Positions 11,059 to 22,671 of a stretch of 64,000 bases of DNA are shown in pieces. A program made the translations under genes and the position numbers. Position 1 is the first letter of the stretch, and each line of letters opens with the position of its first letter. Below the pieces are notes generated by a model. It was not told the DNA's origin. It worked only from the letters and a program-made list of their open reading frames with translations, and ran no database searches. Origin of the DNA: Silene conica. Lineage: Eukaryota; Streptophyta; Magnoliopsida; Caryophyllales; Caryophyllaceae. The stretch spans positions 49,877,358-49,941,357 of the forward strand of contig CM055315.2 of assembly GCA_029255685.2 (NCBI GenBank), read 5' to 3'.

Positions 11059-11707
11059 TCACATCTTTCTCAGTAACCAATGCATATGCCATGCTCATGA
11101 ATGCAACAATAAAATTATTCAATCATGCTATCAAGTAATGTAATGCTCATGCCATTACCTATAATCCACAACCAATCCAACCAATATTATTCTCATATCA
11201 ATCATACTCAGCATCCATAACACACAATACCATCATAGAGTATAAGGTCAGTGTATCCTACCTGGAATAGCAGTCTGAAAAATAAGCAACACCGTTTAGA
11301 AATACTCCACCTCGAATTCCGTTCCTATAGTAATACTTAATATTAAAAGTTATTCGTATAATACATGTTACAACTAATCATAAACTCACGAAATATAGAC
11401 TTACTAAATATAGGCTTACTAAATATGAATTTACTAAATATAGCACACGATCAACTATTCAATTATTACTAACGTAATAACATATACGACTCCTTTAACG
11501 ATACTACTCATATTCTCAATAATAATATAGATACCAACATTAACAATATTCCTCTTAATAAAATACAATAACACCAAAATATACTATAATACAATTATTG
11601 AAATCTAGTAATAACACCCTTAATAATTTATACTATAAAACAATAAGGACAATAACAACAACAATAACTCAACTACTACAATTACCATATAATACTAATA
11701 CTAATAC

Positions 11708-12036
<329 letters not shown>

Positions 12037-13464
12037 TTACAACAATAACAATAATATTATCAATAATGATAATTATAATAAGAATAATAAGCTTATGTAA
12101 ACAAAACATCCCCCACCCTGGGTTCGAATCCCATGACAAGCAACCCAAAACAACACAACTAACAATCAGAATCAAAGAACCCAAAACACGACTAAGAACA
12201 CACGTGAACATGCCAACATTCCGAACCCGTAGAAGACCCTGACCGCGCAAAACAGACCACCACTAACCCCTCACGCCGCCTCTAACCTCGCCCCTGACAC
12301 CACCGTGCTCACCTCTGAGCCACGGTGATCCCAAGGAAGGTGTTGTTGGCTGTCGACTTTCCCAACCACCAGCAAACAACCGCAAAAGAAACCCAGAACC
12401 ACCCACTGCTCCTCTGTTTCACACGCATCAACCCAAACGAAATCTACACTACCAGCGAACCCAACCACCCTAGACCACCGCACCTACCACCAATCAAACC
12501 CCACGACTACAAACAAGACAGAACCCAAAACTCCCATGATAAACGAGCACATAAAATACATCGAAAACGCAGACAAAACACCGCATTCAAAATCCCCTGT
12601 TCTGAAACGAAAAATCACGTTTTGACATAGACGGCAAAACACCCTTCGACGGTGGTCTCAGGCAGCCCTAAACGACTCAACTAAAGTCCAAATACGACCA
12701 CTACACATCCCATAGTACTAAAAATATCAGATCAGACACTAAAACGTGACATACGAATGGAATTATTGAATTAAAAAGGAAGGGAAACACGAACAGAGAT
12801 CGCAGGCTGATTGACGTACCTACTTCACTGGTGCTTCGAACAACCCTGGCACCCCTAAACCACCGTGTAGGACTCACCTTTGCAAACCCAGATGTGGCGG
12901 CAGGAGATTTGGTGAGTGAGGCAAAGTCGATTAGGTCAGACTAGGGTTTTGTGGTGTTGTTTATAGAAGACGGTTGAGGAAGTTGTGAGGGGTTGGTGTG
13001 TTATATGTGTTTTACGTGTGAATTGTGTTATGGTGGGCTGTTGGTGTTGCACGCAGACCGAGGCCCAAAGCCCTCTCTTAGACACGGTTTATCACCTTAT
13101 GCATATCCTCTTATAACCCGACACTACATTATTAACATCGGATATTAAAAGTTCAACATACTTATAAAATATTAAGACAATAGAATACGATAAATACGGA
13201 GTATTACACCAAGCCCACTACGCATCTCGATGGCTTATATCACGAAATCCTGTTCTCAACCCGTAAATAAAATAAACGAGTACGTAAACATATAGTTTAA
13301 ATATAAGTTAAATATGAAAATAGTGTTATAAGCCAACATGATATATTACAAATAATTATCGTAGCAAATAACAAATACTTATCAAATAATATATAATTAT
13401 ACCTCGTCTTGATAAAATATAAAACAACTCATTATTACGAACTATGAAAATACGGGGTATTACA

Positions 13465-13795
13465 ACAGAGCATGACAAAGAAACATCCAAATCTAGAGGA
13501 AGTTTAAATCATGAGTGGGCAGTCCTTCCAGACGGGATATTGGCTGCAGCAATACCCGAAGAAGCAGTAGCAAGGACAATTTTACCCATCAGCCTTATTT
13601 CTGCATACAAAGCATTGTACAGGTATGTCTTACCAGTCCCCCTGGACCATCTACGAAAAAAGCTCCAGGTTTGTTATGCATAGCATAATCAGTTATCATG
13701 TCAAAAGCCTTTTGCTGCTCTTGGTTCAGTGATCTGCGACACATGACACATTTATTTGGTATTGGTGCATTGAGTGCATCAAGTGTATCCTGTGA
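13465..13795 (-). pseudogene. RepHel helicase, P-loop part
   Basis: Encodes the Walker A region of the PIF1-like helicase. The nucleotides for the expected GPGGTGKT loop are present at about 13628-13648 but one base short, so the reading frame shifts inside the loop. Downstream, ATASSGIAAANIPSGRTAHS and FKLPLDL are recognisable, interrupted by TGA at 13509-13511 where the family usually has Arg (a CGA to TGA change would explain it). The piece ends at the solo LTR, whose 5 bp TSD ACAGA (13465-13469 and 10490-10494) marks the insertion. Confidence 0.8.
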
Positions 13796-14578
13796 TCATC
13801 GGAGCTCTGCATCCTGTGGACTTATCAAATCTGATAAACCAAAACTTTTTAGAGTCCTGCCCATTGCTTCAACCTGTTGCTCTAATCGTTGCACAGTAAG
13901 GACCTGTGCAGCGTATGGATCGCCTGGATGTTCTTTTCTGTAGTCTTCTGACAATGAACTGTAATATTTTTCCCATAATGCACTTGGATCCTTAGGCTGA
14001 CAAAATATTAGCAAAGTTGCAAATAGGCGCCGCAAGGCAGCTGGCATCTCTACTTGTTTGGCCTCATCTAAACACAACTCTACCATATTGTCATCCTCGA
14101 TAAGTTGCAGTTTCAACGCAGCTTCCTGGAACGTAGCACATTCATAACCATTGACTGTTCTCAAGTCTCTATACGATTTTGGAGCAACCACGTGTGTCAA
14201 CAACAAACGCAAGAAGTAGCGCTCTCCTTCTGAAGGTGCCACAAAAACAAGTCGGGATATTGTGAATGTTTTGTTCTTACGTTTCAACCATGTTCGTTGA
14301 AATGTATCCCATCGGTAGTGCTCAACGAAGCTCCCATATAGATGTCTCCATGTTGGATTTGCAGCATTGTCACTATTCAACCTAAAGAATTCAGTGAGTG
14401 GAGTCCTTACACGCTTTTTGTTAGACACTACATGGGTTAACCTCTCGTGTGGTCTCATCTGTATTGTTTGCATACCTTCTAAATGAACTGGCAGCACCAT
14501 CACTGCAGGTTGCATTTCAAACAAAACAAATCCATAAATACGACAGACTGCTTCTATAGGATATACCCATCGGCCAGA
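13796..14578 (-). pseudogene. RepHel linker between Rep and helicase
   Basis: About 260 codons in the same frame as the Rep part, starting directly after its TAG. Typical Helitron blocks are visible: VLPVHLEGMQTIQ, LTEFFRLN, and APSEGERYFLRLLLTHV (a hallmark between Rep and helicase). The open part ends at a TGA (13796-13798), after which the frame continues with CxxC and NQEQQKAFD, leading into the P-loop. So only a point nonsense mutation separates this piece from the next. Confidence 0.8.
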
Positions 14579-15672
14579 CTAATATTGCTCTATTTCATCA
14601 ACCGGTTTGACTTCCCCTTCTGCCGCTACGTTGAATGATATCCTGTCATGACCCTTGTAAACATACTTATACAGGCACTTCACTGCCTGAATAGTTGAGC
14701 AAACCTCCACATTCACGTGGCAATCGAAAAGGTCTAGTAAATATGGGTTGTATGGAATCACCCAGCGATTGTTAAGCATTTGACCTCTTACGCGCACACT
14801 TTCAGCCGTTGGCATACGCTTGTACACTGGGTAACCGTCATCATTGTTGGTTGTCTCAGCTACGTATGGTTTCGGATACAAGTACTTGCACTTGCCCCGA
14901 CTGCTTTTATGTCTCATACATGCACACTCAGGATCTAGTTTTCCACATGGACCGTGCATCATAGGTTTTATCACAGCTGCACGCAGATTTGCATTTGACT
15001 GAGGAGGGATTTCAGCAGATACAAATTTGTCGAAATCAGCTGGACAATTCATCCTACTACCAGCCTTCATAATCAATAAGAAATGGGCATGAGGCAATCC
15101 TCTCTTTTGAAATTCAACTACATATACAAATGCAGCAACTTCTCCAAAAATTTTTTCATCCACCAGCTTTTTTTTTAACAATAACAGTTTAGCTCGAAAT
15201 ACTCTAGCCACGATATCGGGACGATTTTGAGCTTCTTCTCCAGGCGCCAGCTTATTTTTTATTTCAGGCCAATTTGAATTGCATGTCATAGTTATAAAAA
15301 AATCCGGTTTTCTGAACGCTGCACAAGAGCCATTGCATTTAGGTATCTCCTCTTCATGTCTCGAAGGCCACCAATATATGTTGTCGGGAGAATAACGCGC
15401 CGCCCTACATTTGCTGCGCATTGTTCACCAACATCAATGGTGTCAAGCAATCCCTGGTATAACTCAGACCTGATTGTATCCTGATTATGCCTAAGGTAGT
15501 CCAACCGAGTGTTTTCTAACTTCACATACATGTTAACGATATATTGCTGTAAGCATCTCCCAGCTCTCAACATCATATTTCCTGGTCTATTTTGCAGTTT
15601 ATAACAATAATACTCACGACATGAAATGTTTCGATCTTCTGAATTCTTCTGACAAGAACTTTCTGAAATCAC
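14579..15672 (-). pseudogene. Rep (HUH endonuclease) domain of RepHel
   Basis: Covers the Helitron_like_N region and the rolling-circle initiator. Two overlapping frames (15672-15292 and 15421-14579) are one coding region split by a frameshift near 15318. The HUH motif is intact: GLPHAHFLL, with HAH at 15083-15091. The tyrosine motif reads KCLYKYVYKGHDR. In the family it normally begins KY, so the first of the two catalytic tyrosines is a Cys here (TGC at 14675-14677, one transition from a Tyr codon), while the second (14663-14665) is kept. The frame ends in an in-frame TAG at 14579, after which conserved coding sequence (GRWVYPIEA) continues. Loss of one tyrosine would impair strand transfer on its own. 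Confidence 0.88.
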
Positions 15673-15746
15673 AACAAATTCATTATTATTGTACTATCAC
15701 ACAAAATGTAGATAGTAAACAGTCTCTTCCAACTACCAAGCAGACT

Positions 15747-16670
15747 TTAAAAAGTATACACGTATGACTTATGTTGTGCCTCTGCATCTAAAAGAGTCTC
15801 AGCATCTGGGAAGCTAGATGGAGGCGGTGTTGAACTCTGTACGGCTTGTACATTGTTATTTTTGGCCACGTGTTTCTTGAGTCCTTGTCGCCATCCACAT
15901 TCCCCTTTGGGAAATAACAGCGGGTACTGTAGTGGATCATAACAACCATAATAATGCATGACTCGATGCGAAACCTCACTATGGCTAGTAACCAATATGT
16001 GAGGTCCATCAGTCTCACCAGATGTAGATTCGTCAGGCCAGATTGCAGCAACCTCGTCAGATGTAGGAGCATTGCTTACACGCTGGTCTTGGTTAGGATT
16101 TTTAGTGATAACTCTCTTAGTGTTGGCAGTAACAGTGACATCTTTCAACGATCGGAAGAAGCGAGCATATGGATTTATCTCTGTTACATTCATTAAGATA
16201 TTAATGACAGCTGCATCGAGTTCCTTGAAGCACGCTGCACGATTTGCAGCTTTGTGCAAGACATCATAAAAGTACAGTTGTAGGAATTTAGGGTGACTGC
16301 CACAAGGAAGTAGGTCTGGTACATTGTGGTACATTTGACCATGAAGCTTAAAAACATAAATACCTTTAATCGTCTGTGCTTCAAACTTCCCACCAATGGA
16401 TGTAAACGCAAACAAGTTATTATAGAGACGCGCAAACTGGCGAAAATGCACTGCTGTTGGGTCCGCTGAAGTGTACAACATGGTTAGTAGTGGCGGAAAC
16501 GTACTGGAAGGCAGCACAATAGCTCCATTTGCACAACAAAATGTTTTCGATTCATAGATTATTCTCTTTGCAAAGCATTTATCACACGATGGAACATCTG
16601 GCAACTTGAAGGGGGAACCAACTAATGGTTGACCAATCATATCAAGTGGTAAACCTAATATCCAGGACAC
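15747..16670 (-). CDS. RepHel N-terminal region, exon 1
   Basis: About 307 codons open. A cysteine-rich finger is visible near residues 28-47 (CDKCFAKR...FCC), then the conserved plant Helitron blocks FKLHGQMYHNVPDLLP (about 106-121), a LYFYDVLHKAANR block, NAPTSDEVAAIWPDE and YDPLQYPLLFPKGE (about 240-253). The frame stops at 15747. The next piece begins after a good acceptor (GTGATTTCAG, ends at 15664), so a short intron of about 75-100 bp is likely, with its donor just after the HKSYV codons. This part is in good condition compared with the helicase part. Confidence 0.8.
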   Translation of the reverse strand: MSWILGLPLDMIGQPLVGSPFKLPDVPSCDKCFAKRIIYESKTFCCANGAIVLPSSTFPPLLTMLYTSADPTAVHFRQFARLYNNLFAFTSIGGKFEAQTIKGIYVFKLHGQMYHNVPDLLPCGSHPKFLQLYFYDVLHKAANRAACFKELDAAVINILMNVTEINPYARFFRSLKDVTVTANTKRVITKNPNQDQRVSNAPTSDEVAAIWPDESTSGETDGPHILVTSHSEVSHRVMHYYGCYDPLQYPLLFPKGECGWRQGLKKHVAKNNNVQAVQSSTPPPSSFPDAETLLDAEAQHKSYVYTF

Positions 16671-17587
16671 AAAGTATTAGATATCACTCTCAAAAACAGA
16701 AATATGCATATCACAACCATCCACACACTTAATAGGTTGTGGTCTCGGACGGGGATTCCTGCAACATTTTTTTTGGAGGAACAGTATCTGCTTTTGCTAA
16801 CGTACCCCTAAGTGTAGACAACAAAAGCAGAATGGTGCTTACATTGTACATAATACAAAGTTAGTTAAGGTAACGAACATTGCTACACTACCTCGGCTCA
16901 CTGGTTTCAGCTTGTATCTGAGTCCTACACTTGCGCTTAGTTCTGCCAGAACCATGTACATTAGCGTAATACGGGAAGTTGTCATCTGTAATCAACAATG
17001 GCAGTAATCATATTAAATATACATTTAGTATGATAGTGTTGGCAAACATCATTATAGTATAACAACGTACCCATTGAGCAATCAATTGTAGTAAATTAAT
17101 TCCTCAATGTAACCCAGATATCTCCATCCCTCTGTCTAACAAACACCAAAAAAACATCAGAATCACATTGAGAAGTATCAACTATTAATTAAAACAAAGT
17201 GACATATAAAACTGTTTACGCACTTGTCTAGCTAATTACAGAATAACAACAATGATGTAAATATTCTATTGCAAATAGTAGATTTTTTAAAAATAGAACA
17301 TGACATACTACATTAGATATAATGTAAGTTATGCAAGTGTTGTATGATTCAAACAGACATTATAAACAAAAGATCTCGATGTCCATTTATCCAAAAAACA
17401 TAATGGCAATTAATACAACAAAAAGTCAATAGTAGGTAAGCAAATTACAATATATGAGATCATATGCTCTAAGGCAACACACACAAGCAGTCCTAAATAA
17501 ATACTAAGTTCTGCAATTATTTTTGTCTGCCAAACACTAATCTGCAAAACATAGCCATATTCGAAAACAATAAGTTCTACGCCATCT
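16671..17587. other. Spacer upstream of RepHel
   Basis: AT-rich sequence between RepHel and the unknown gene. Short open stretches only; some may be further 5' exons of RepHel, but I see no conserved Helitron block here. Confidence 0.5.
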
Positions 17588-18627
17588 TCACTGAAACCGT
17601 GCAGGTTTGTAGAATACGCTTATATCGTTCACATACTTAGTAGATGGAACTTTCTTGTTATTCGAAGAGATATAACTACGAAGATCGGGCAATTGTGAGG
17701 TTGTTTTCCTTTTTTTTGGAGGTGGTGGTGGGCATTTTTGCACAGGAATTAAGAAAGGATCGCTCCTTGGTGTGATACAACCCTTTCATTCAGGGTCAAA
17801 GCATCTGGATTCCCATTCTGGATCCCTGAAGGAGCTCCCTGAGATGTTAGCAAATGTTTCTCAAGTTTCATGACCATGTTCCTTGCACACTCACAGGTCA
17901 AGGCAGCTAATTTTACCTCCTCAGGGGCATAATTCGAATCAATTAATTCAATATTATATATAGGGATCAAATATTGAATACTTTTAAAAGCAAGTGCTTG
18001 CTCTGATGTATATTTCGATGAGGCTATCTCACCAACAATATGAGTAGGACCACACTCAACCCCTTCACGAGTTATAGTTAACCATGATGTGAAACATGAC
18101 GGTGTTTGCTCTAGCGTAGTTATGGAGCTACATTGTATAGGGAGTCTGCCAGCAACAATCTGCAAAAGGGACACCATGTCCAAAGAAAGGTTTTGAAAAT
18201 GAAATATCTCAGGAAAATCAAACTCTTCTATCAATGCAACTTTCGGGTATCCCTTTGCTAATCGTCTTAATTCTTCCTGTTTCAACCTCCAGAGGTTAGC
18301 ACACCTGTCATGGGATTGTTTTAATGCAGCTGTGAAGTCTGCAATTAATATGTCGTACTTTTCTATCAGGTCTGTAATAGCTAGTCGTGCTGCCTGCTCG
18401 CACGAGACATCAAAAACAGATGACACACCACCTATGTAAACATATTCCTCTTCAGCAAAATCACATTTTACAGTGACAGACGCATTGTTCTGCCCTTCAC
18501 CATACAGATCATACCGTGGTTCCTCAAACCCCAGCAAACTGGTTATCCTATTGAGCAAAGGTCGAAAAGGGATTGATATTTGTATAACTGGCGACGGTAT
18601 CTCCTGGACACACGGTACGTATCTCAA
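17588..18627 (-). pseudogene. Unknown Helitron-associated protein, paralogue 2
   Basis: I do not recognise the family. The long frame (18627-17749, 292 codons) probably belongs to an exon that begins after an AG acceptor near 18604 (TGTGTCCAG). It has two similar halves. Each ends in a segment with an SCEQAARLAITDLIEKY or TSEQALAFKSIQYLI pattern, an Ala-rich helix reminiscent of the end of a double-stranded-RNA-binding fold, but this is only a resemblance. A frameshift near 17770 hides a plausible C-terminus with a nuclear-localisation-like run (PPPPPKKRK) that ends at a TGA at 17588-17590. The gene is paralogous to 39407-40393: compare IPFRPLLNRITSLLGF with LFHPLLKQITAVLHF, and YIGGVSS...SCEQAA with YVGGSAD...SCEVAA. 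It lies between RepHel and the Tat insertion, same strand as both Helitron neighbours. Confidence 0.55.
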
Positions 18628-19141
18628 ACAAAATTATACATACAATCTTAATACATAAGCATATAGTAGTTTCATCCACCTAACAAAGTACTCAAACTAT
18701 ATTAGTATAGGTATAAAGAATAATCACTGCAGTAATGATTACAATTGCATCTAAATAAAACTATCTACTATATCAACTACCATGCTTATCCTGTATAATT
18801 TTTCACCATATGTGCATATAACTTATATGCTTTCAAATGAATGTTGTTTTGGTAAAATTTCTACCGAGTCGAGTTTATGTGTTGCGGGTCAAAGTACCAA
18901 CCAATATTCGGATTTTACGTAAGAAACAAATATAGAGAACAAAAGAAATAAGGAATGACACGAGAGGTTTTGGTGACGCGGAAAAACCCGTTGAGGGAAA
19001 CAACCGCGGGGGGAACGGAATCCCACCAATATTTTTACTATGATCGAGGATATTCACTGTTGAAGACGGATTACAAGTATTTTGCGAAAGTAGTAAGTTT
19101 ACAACGTATGAACTGAATGAATAAGAATGCCCTAACTCTTC

Positions 19142-19149
19142 CTTTTATA
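19142..19149 (-). promoter_or_regulatory. TATA box copy in the 3' LTR
   Basis: TATAAAAG on the minus strand, at the same place as in the 5' LTR (37941-37948). Confidence 0.6.
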
Positions 19150-19224
19150 GCTGCGGATTTGCATGTTCAACTGATTTGTTCTGGTGCTGGAATGTAGGAG
19201 GGAATATAGGGGAATATCCCTTTA

Positions 19225-19668
19225 GGCCGCGTTTGGAAACACGGAATTGATTTCATTTGGATGATTTCATTTGTAGAAATTAAAATGTTTGAATTCAATT
19301 CGAAATCCAATTCCAAAAGTTCGTTTGGGAAACCCATGAAATTGTAATTGGTCGAGACAGATATTGGTCGAGGTGATCGAAATTTTTTATTTGGGAAAAA
19401 TAAAAATTTACACGAAAAATATTCGTGTTCGGAAAAAAATGTCAAAAATTAAAATATTACTATTAAATTTGGATATAAAAAAGACGTAAATAGTGAAGGA
19501 ATTGAAATAAGTACTATATGGTAGGGATTTGATAGACTCAAATTTTAACTAGGTTGGAATTGGTAAGGAATTGAATCCAATTCCAATTCCAAATCCTCGA
19601 GGTTACCAAACACTTCAAATGTTTCAATTACGGAATCCAATTCCAATTCCAAGTTGCCAAACATGCTC
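19225..19668. mobile_element. MITE, PIF/Harbinger (Tourist-like)
   Basis: 444 bp insertion absent from the other Tat LTR. It is flanked by TTA (19222-19224, 19669-19671), the PIF/Harbinger target size and sequence. The ends are imperfect inverted repeats, GGCCGCGTTTGG against GAGCATGTTTGG. The interior is rich in GGAATTGGAATTGG-type short inverted repeats. No coding capacity is seen. Confidence 0.85.
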
Positions 19669-19826
19669 TTAGGGTTTTGACCCATTCCCTTTTTCCAACA
19701 GCTCTTATTCTGCTCTGATCTGCGTCTGGTCTGCTTTTGGTTTGCTTCTGGTCTGCTCCTTGTGGTGGGCTACTTTATTTATTTATCCTTGGGCCCAACG
19801 GTGAGATGTAAATTTTGGGCTAAACA

Positions 19827-19840
19827 ATTTCCCCCAAATT
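19827..19840 (-). other. Polypurine tract of the Tat element
   Basis: Minus strand AATTTGGGGGAAAT, directly bordering the 3' LTR. Confidence 0.8.
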
Positions 19841-20073
19841 TCAGCCTAACCTTGGCTTTAATTGGGCTGGAATTTCTTTTTACCTTTTGGGTATTCTGGA
19901 ATTTACGTGGGTGGTTGAGGAGGTGACACAACTGTTTTCAGCCGTCTTTTCTGCCCCACTTGCCCCACTCTTGCATTAACTGCTTGTCCCCTCAATATTT
20001 ACTACTTCTTTTACTTTAACCTTTCACCTTTCAAATTTGAATTTACTTTCAAATTTCATCCACTTGCTTCCCT

Positions 20074-20081
20074 TATAAATA
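20074..20081 (+). promoter_or_regulatory. TATA box of the antisense gene
   Basis: TATAAATA about 140 bp before the ATG at 20223, on the plus strand and inside the Tat element. It is followed by a C/T-rich leader typical of plant 5' UTRs. This supports independent transcription of the antisense gene. Confidence 0.55.
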
Positions 20082-20222
20082 CCCCTTTAAACCGTGTTAC
20101 CTCACTTTTACCACCTTCAAAAAATTCACTTTCTCTCTTACTTTCTTTACCATCTTCTTGTCTTTCTTACTTTCTTTCTCCGCTGTAAAAACTTTTTTAC
20201 TGTTTCTCTTTAATAATCCATC

Positions 20223-22303
20223 ATGTCTGCTCCTGGGTCTTCTTCCGCTACTCCTTCCACTACTCCTGCTCCTTCTGGGTCTTCCGGATCTACCCCTGCT
20301 TCGGGGGACTATTCTGGTCCTTTCCCGTCGCAGAAGTTGCTTGCGGCTAAGCACTTACGCGACTCTTCTTTCAACGAGTCCCATGCCTCTTTTATCAAGC
20401 TTCGATTCGGATTTCCGGATGGGGTTGTCTATCACTTCCCTCTTGCTGGCGAGAAGGCCGATTTTGAGAGGGAAGGATAGACTTGTTTTTATGAATATCC
20501 TTTCCGTTTGGGTCTTAGATTCCCTTTCCATGATTTGATTATTGATTTCCTGAAGTTAACCAAGCTTGCTATGTGCCAGATTGCTCAACATGCATGGAGG
20601 ATCCTACTCAGTATTTGTGCCTTGAACCGTGAACGGGGGCTGAACATTGGTTTGGCTGATTTGGGGCAGTGGTTCACCCCTCGTTCTCTGGTTCATTCTC
20701 AGTGTACCATTCGTAGCCATGACAATATGGCTTCTGCCATTATCTTTTCCACTACCCCAGATGATAGTAAGTGGTTTACCCGCTTTATCTTTGTCAAGAT
20801 TGACACTCTTCCTCACTCCCCAGACTATATTTTTGCTAAGTGGCAGCCTGTGGAAGGTATTGGCTTTTGCTCTGGCGTTTTTTTGATTTTCCTTGCCTTA
20901 CTTTCTTTCGTCTGTTTCTGATAGTTTGTTAGTTTCCGCAGGGCGTAGCTTAGCTAAGCTTCCTGATTCCGCTGATCCCCCTACTTCAAAGGCCAAACTC
21001 CTGGATCTTCATGCTGAGGAGAGGACGTTTTCCAAGCTGGTCCGGGATGCTGCTATTCTGGTGGTGAAGAAGGAGGGTTGGATCTGCGTTTAGTCTGCTC
21101 TGATCTCTGCTGTTACCTTTCAGGCAAGCCCAGAGTTGACGTAAGCAGGGTGATGCAGCTTTGCAGGAAAATTTTGGCTTCTGGGGACGCGGGGTCCTCA
21201 AAGAAAACGAAGATGGATGTTGTTGAGGGGAGCTCTGCTGGAGCTGGGTCCAAGGCTGCCCCTATTGAAGTTGACACTGTTGATCTGGTCCAGGAACCTG
21301 TTCCTGAGGCTCCTTATGTTGATCCTTCTCCTCTCAAGATTCCTCCTACCATTCCTACTCCTGGTTACAAGCCTGTACTGGAGCAGCTGCCTCTGCCATC
21401 CTCTGGAGAAGGTTCATCTTCTCCTGCTCTGCGCCTGGACCTCCCAGTTAATTTTGGTGGGTCCAGAACTAATCTCTGGCTTGCCTTGGACTCACTGCTT
21501 TTCCCCGCCTCTGCCCCTATTATGGAAACTCGTCCTTTCAAGGATTTGATCAGACGTACCGCGGAGGTTTCCTTTGAGGTAACCTTCTTTTTCCTCCTTC
21601 CCTTTTTCCCTTTTTTCCTTCTCTTTTTTGTCTTTCCTGACCTGGTCTGGATTTCCAGGTTCTGGAGCTGTCACTTTGTGCCAAGCGACAGAGTGAAGCC
21701 TTGTTGGCTGAACTTCACTGTACGAAGGCGGCCCAATCTGAGGCTCTGAGGAGGAGACAGGAGGTGGAGAGGATGCAGGAGGCCCTGGCGAAGAAGGAGC
21801 GGGAGTTATCGGAGAAGCTGAGCTTGGAGGAGACCTTGAGGGAAAGTTTGCGGCAGGCTGTTGAGCGTTCTCGCCAGGATGTGGTTATGGGTCAGGAGAT
21901 GCTCAAAGCTCAGGAGGAGGCTTCTCAGAACCAGCTAGCCACGACTCACTCTAAGCTGGAGAGGGCCTTAACTTCAGAAGCGGATCTGGTGCTGAAGGTG
22001 GAGGCCCTGGAGCAAAAGAAGGCTGGTCTGCAGAGGGCGTTAATTGAAGCTGTTGCTTATACTGCTGCTGAGACCCGAGTAAAGTGTGTCCGGGAGTTCC
22101 AGGAGGGTAACCACACCACCTGGGACTTAGCTGCTTTGGAGAAGGTCTTCGCTTCTGATTTTCCCGAGGGGTTAAACATGGACCTGATCTCTGACGACGA
22201 AGAGGAAGAAGGCGAGGTGGGGTCCCAGTATGTTGAAGGGGATGTGACCTCTGACCCCACCAATGCTGATGTTGCTGCTGCTGGGCCTACTCCAGATGAG
22301 TAG
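20223..22303 (+). pseudogene. Antisense extra ORF (aORF) of the Tat element, four exons
   Basis: Opposite strand to gag-pol. I propose exons 20223-20856, 20942-21076, 21124-21578 and 21659-22303, with introns of 85, 47 and 80 bp beginning GT and ending AG, the last two after pyrimidine-rich tracts. All joins keep phase and give about 622 codons with one internal TAG at 20478-20480. The N-terminus is Ser/Pro/Thr-rich. Residues 50-190 (FGFPDGVVYHFP, YEYPFRLGLRFPFHDL, ALNRERGLNIGLADL) resemble the plant 'putative gypsy type transposon' domain (Pfam Transposase_28, from memory). The last exon is a long charged coiled coil (SEALRRRQEVERMQEALAKK onward) with an acidic tail (DDEEEEGE). Extra antisense ORFs are known in Tat-lineage elements; their role is unknown. 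The second intron is unusually short. Confidence 0.7.
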
Positions 22304-22671
22304 GTTTTATTAAAAATTTGTCTGCTGGGCCCTGATATGGGCGTTAATATTTTGTTTTGTGAACTTTGGTGCCCCTGCGTGGGCTTAATGGTTGTAATTT
22401 TGCTGCTGGTCCGGGTGGACCAGTAAAAACAATTCTGTTTTGAGGCTGCCTTGGGTGGCCTTTCCTTTAATCGTATGGTCCCCATTGTATGGGGTTTGCT
22501 TTTTATCTGTTGGTTTTCTGCCGTCTTTCTGGCGTTTTTTCTTTTGTACATGCATGTGTCGTTTGTATTTTGGTCATCGCTGCTTTGGTGTGCTGGCCTG
22601 GTGTTTTATATACCTATCCCTATACTGGGGTGCCAGGCTTGACTTAGGTTCTCCTGCGATGAACGCAGATT
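22304..22671. other. Tat spacer downstream of the aORF
   Basis: T-rich tail after the aORF stop, up to the copia target duplication AGATT (22667-22671). It is the likely 3' UTR of the aORF. Confidence 0.5.

Larger units (their letters stand above)
18845..19826 (-). repeat. 3' LTR of the Tat element, with MITE
   Basis: 982 bp, against 535 bp for the 5' copy. The 447 bp difference equals the MITE (444 bp) plus one TTA target duplication. Ends are TGTTTTGG...GCTAAACA on the plus strand. Confidence 0.93.

Noticed and set aside
12110-12150. tRNA gene or SINE, suggested by the B-box-like GGTTCGAATCC at 12121
   Set aside because: No matching A box, no cloverleaf and no poly-A or SINE body around it.
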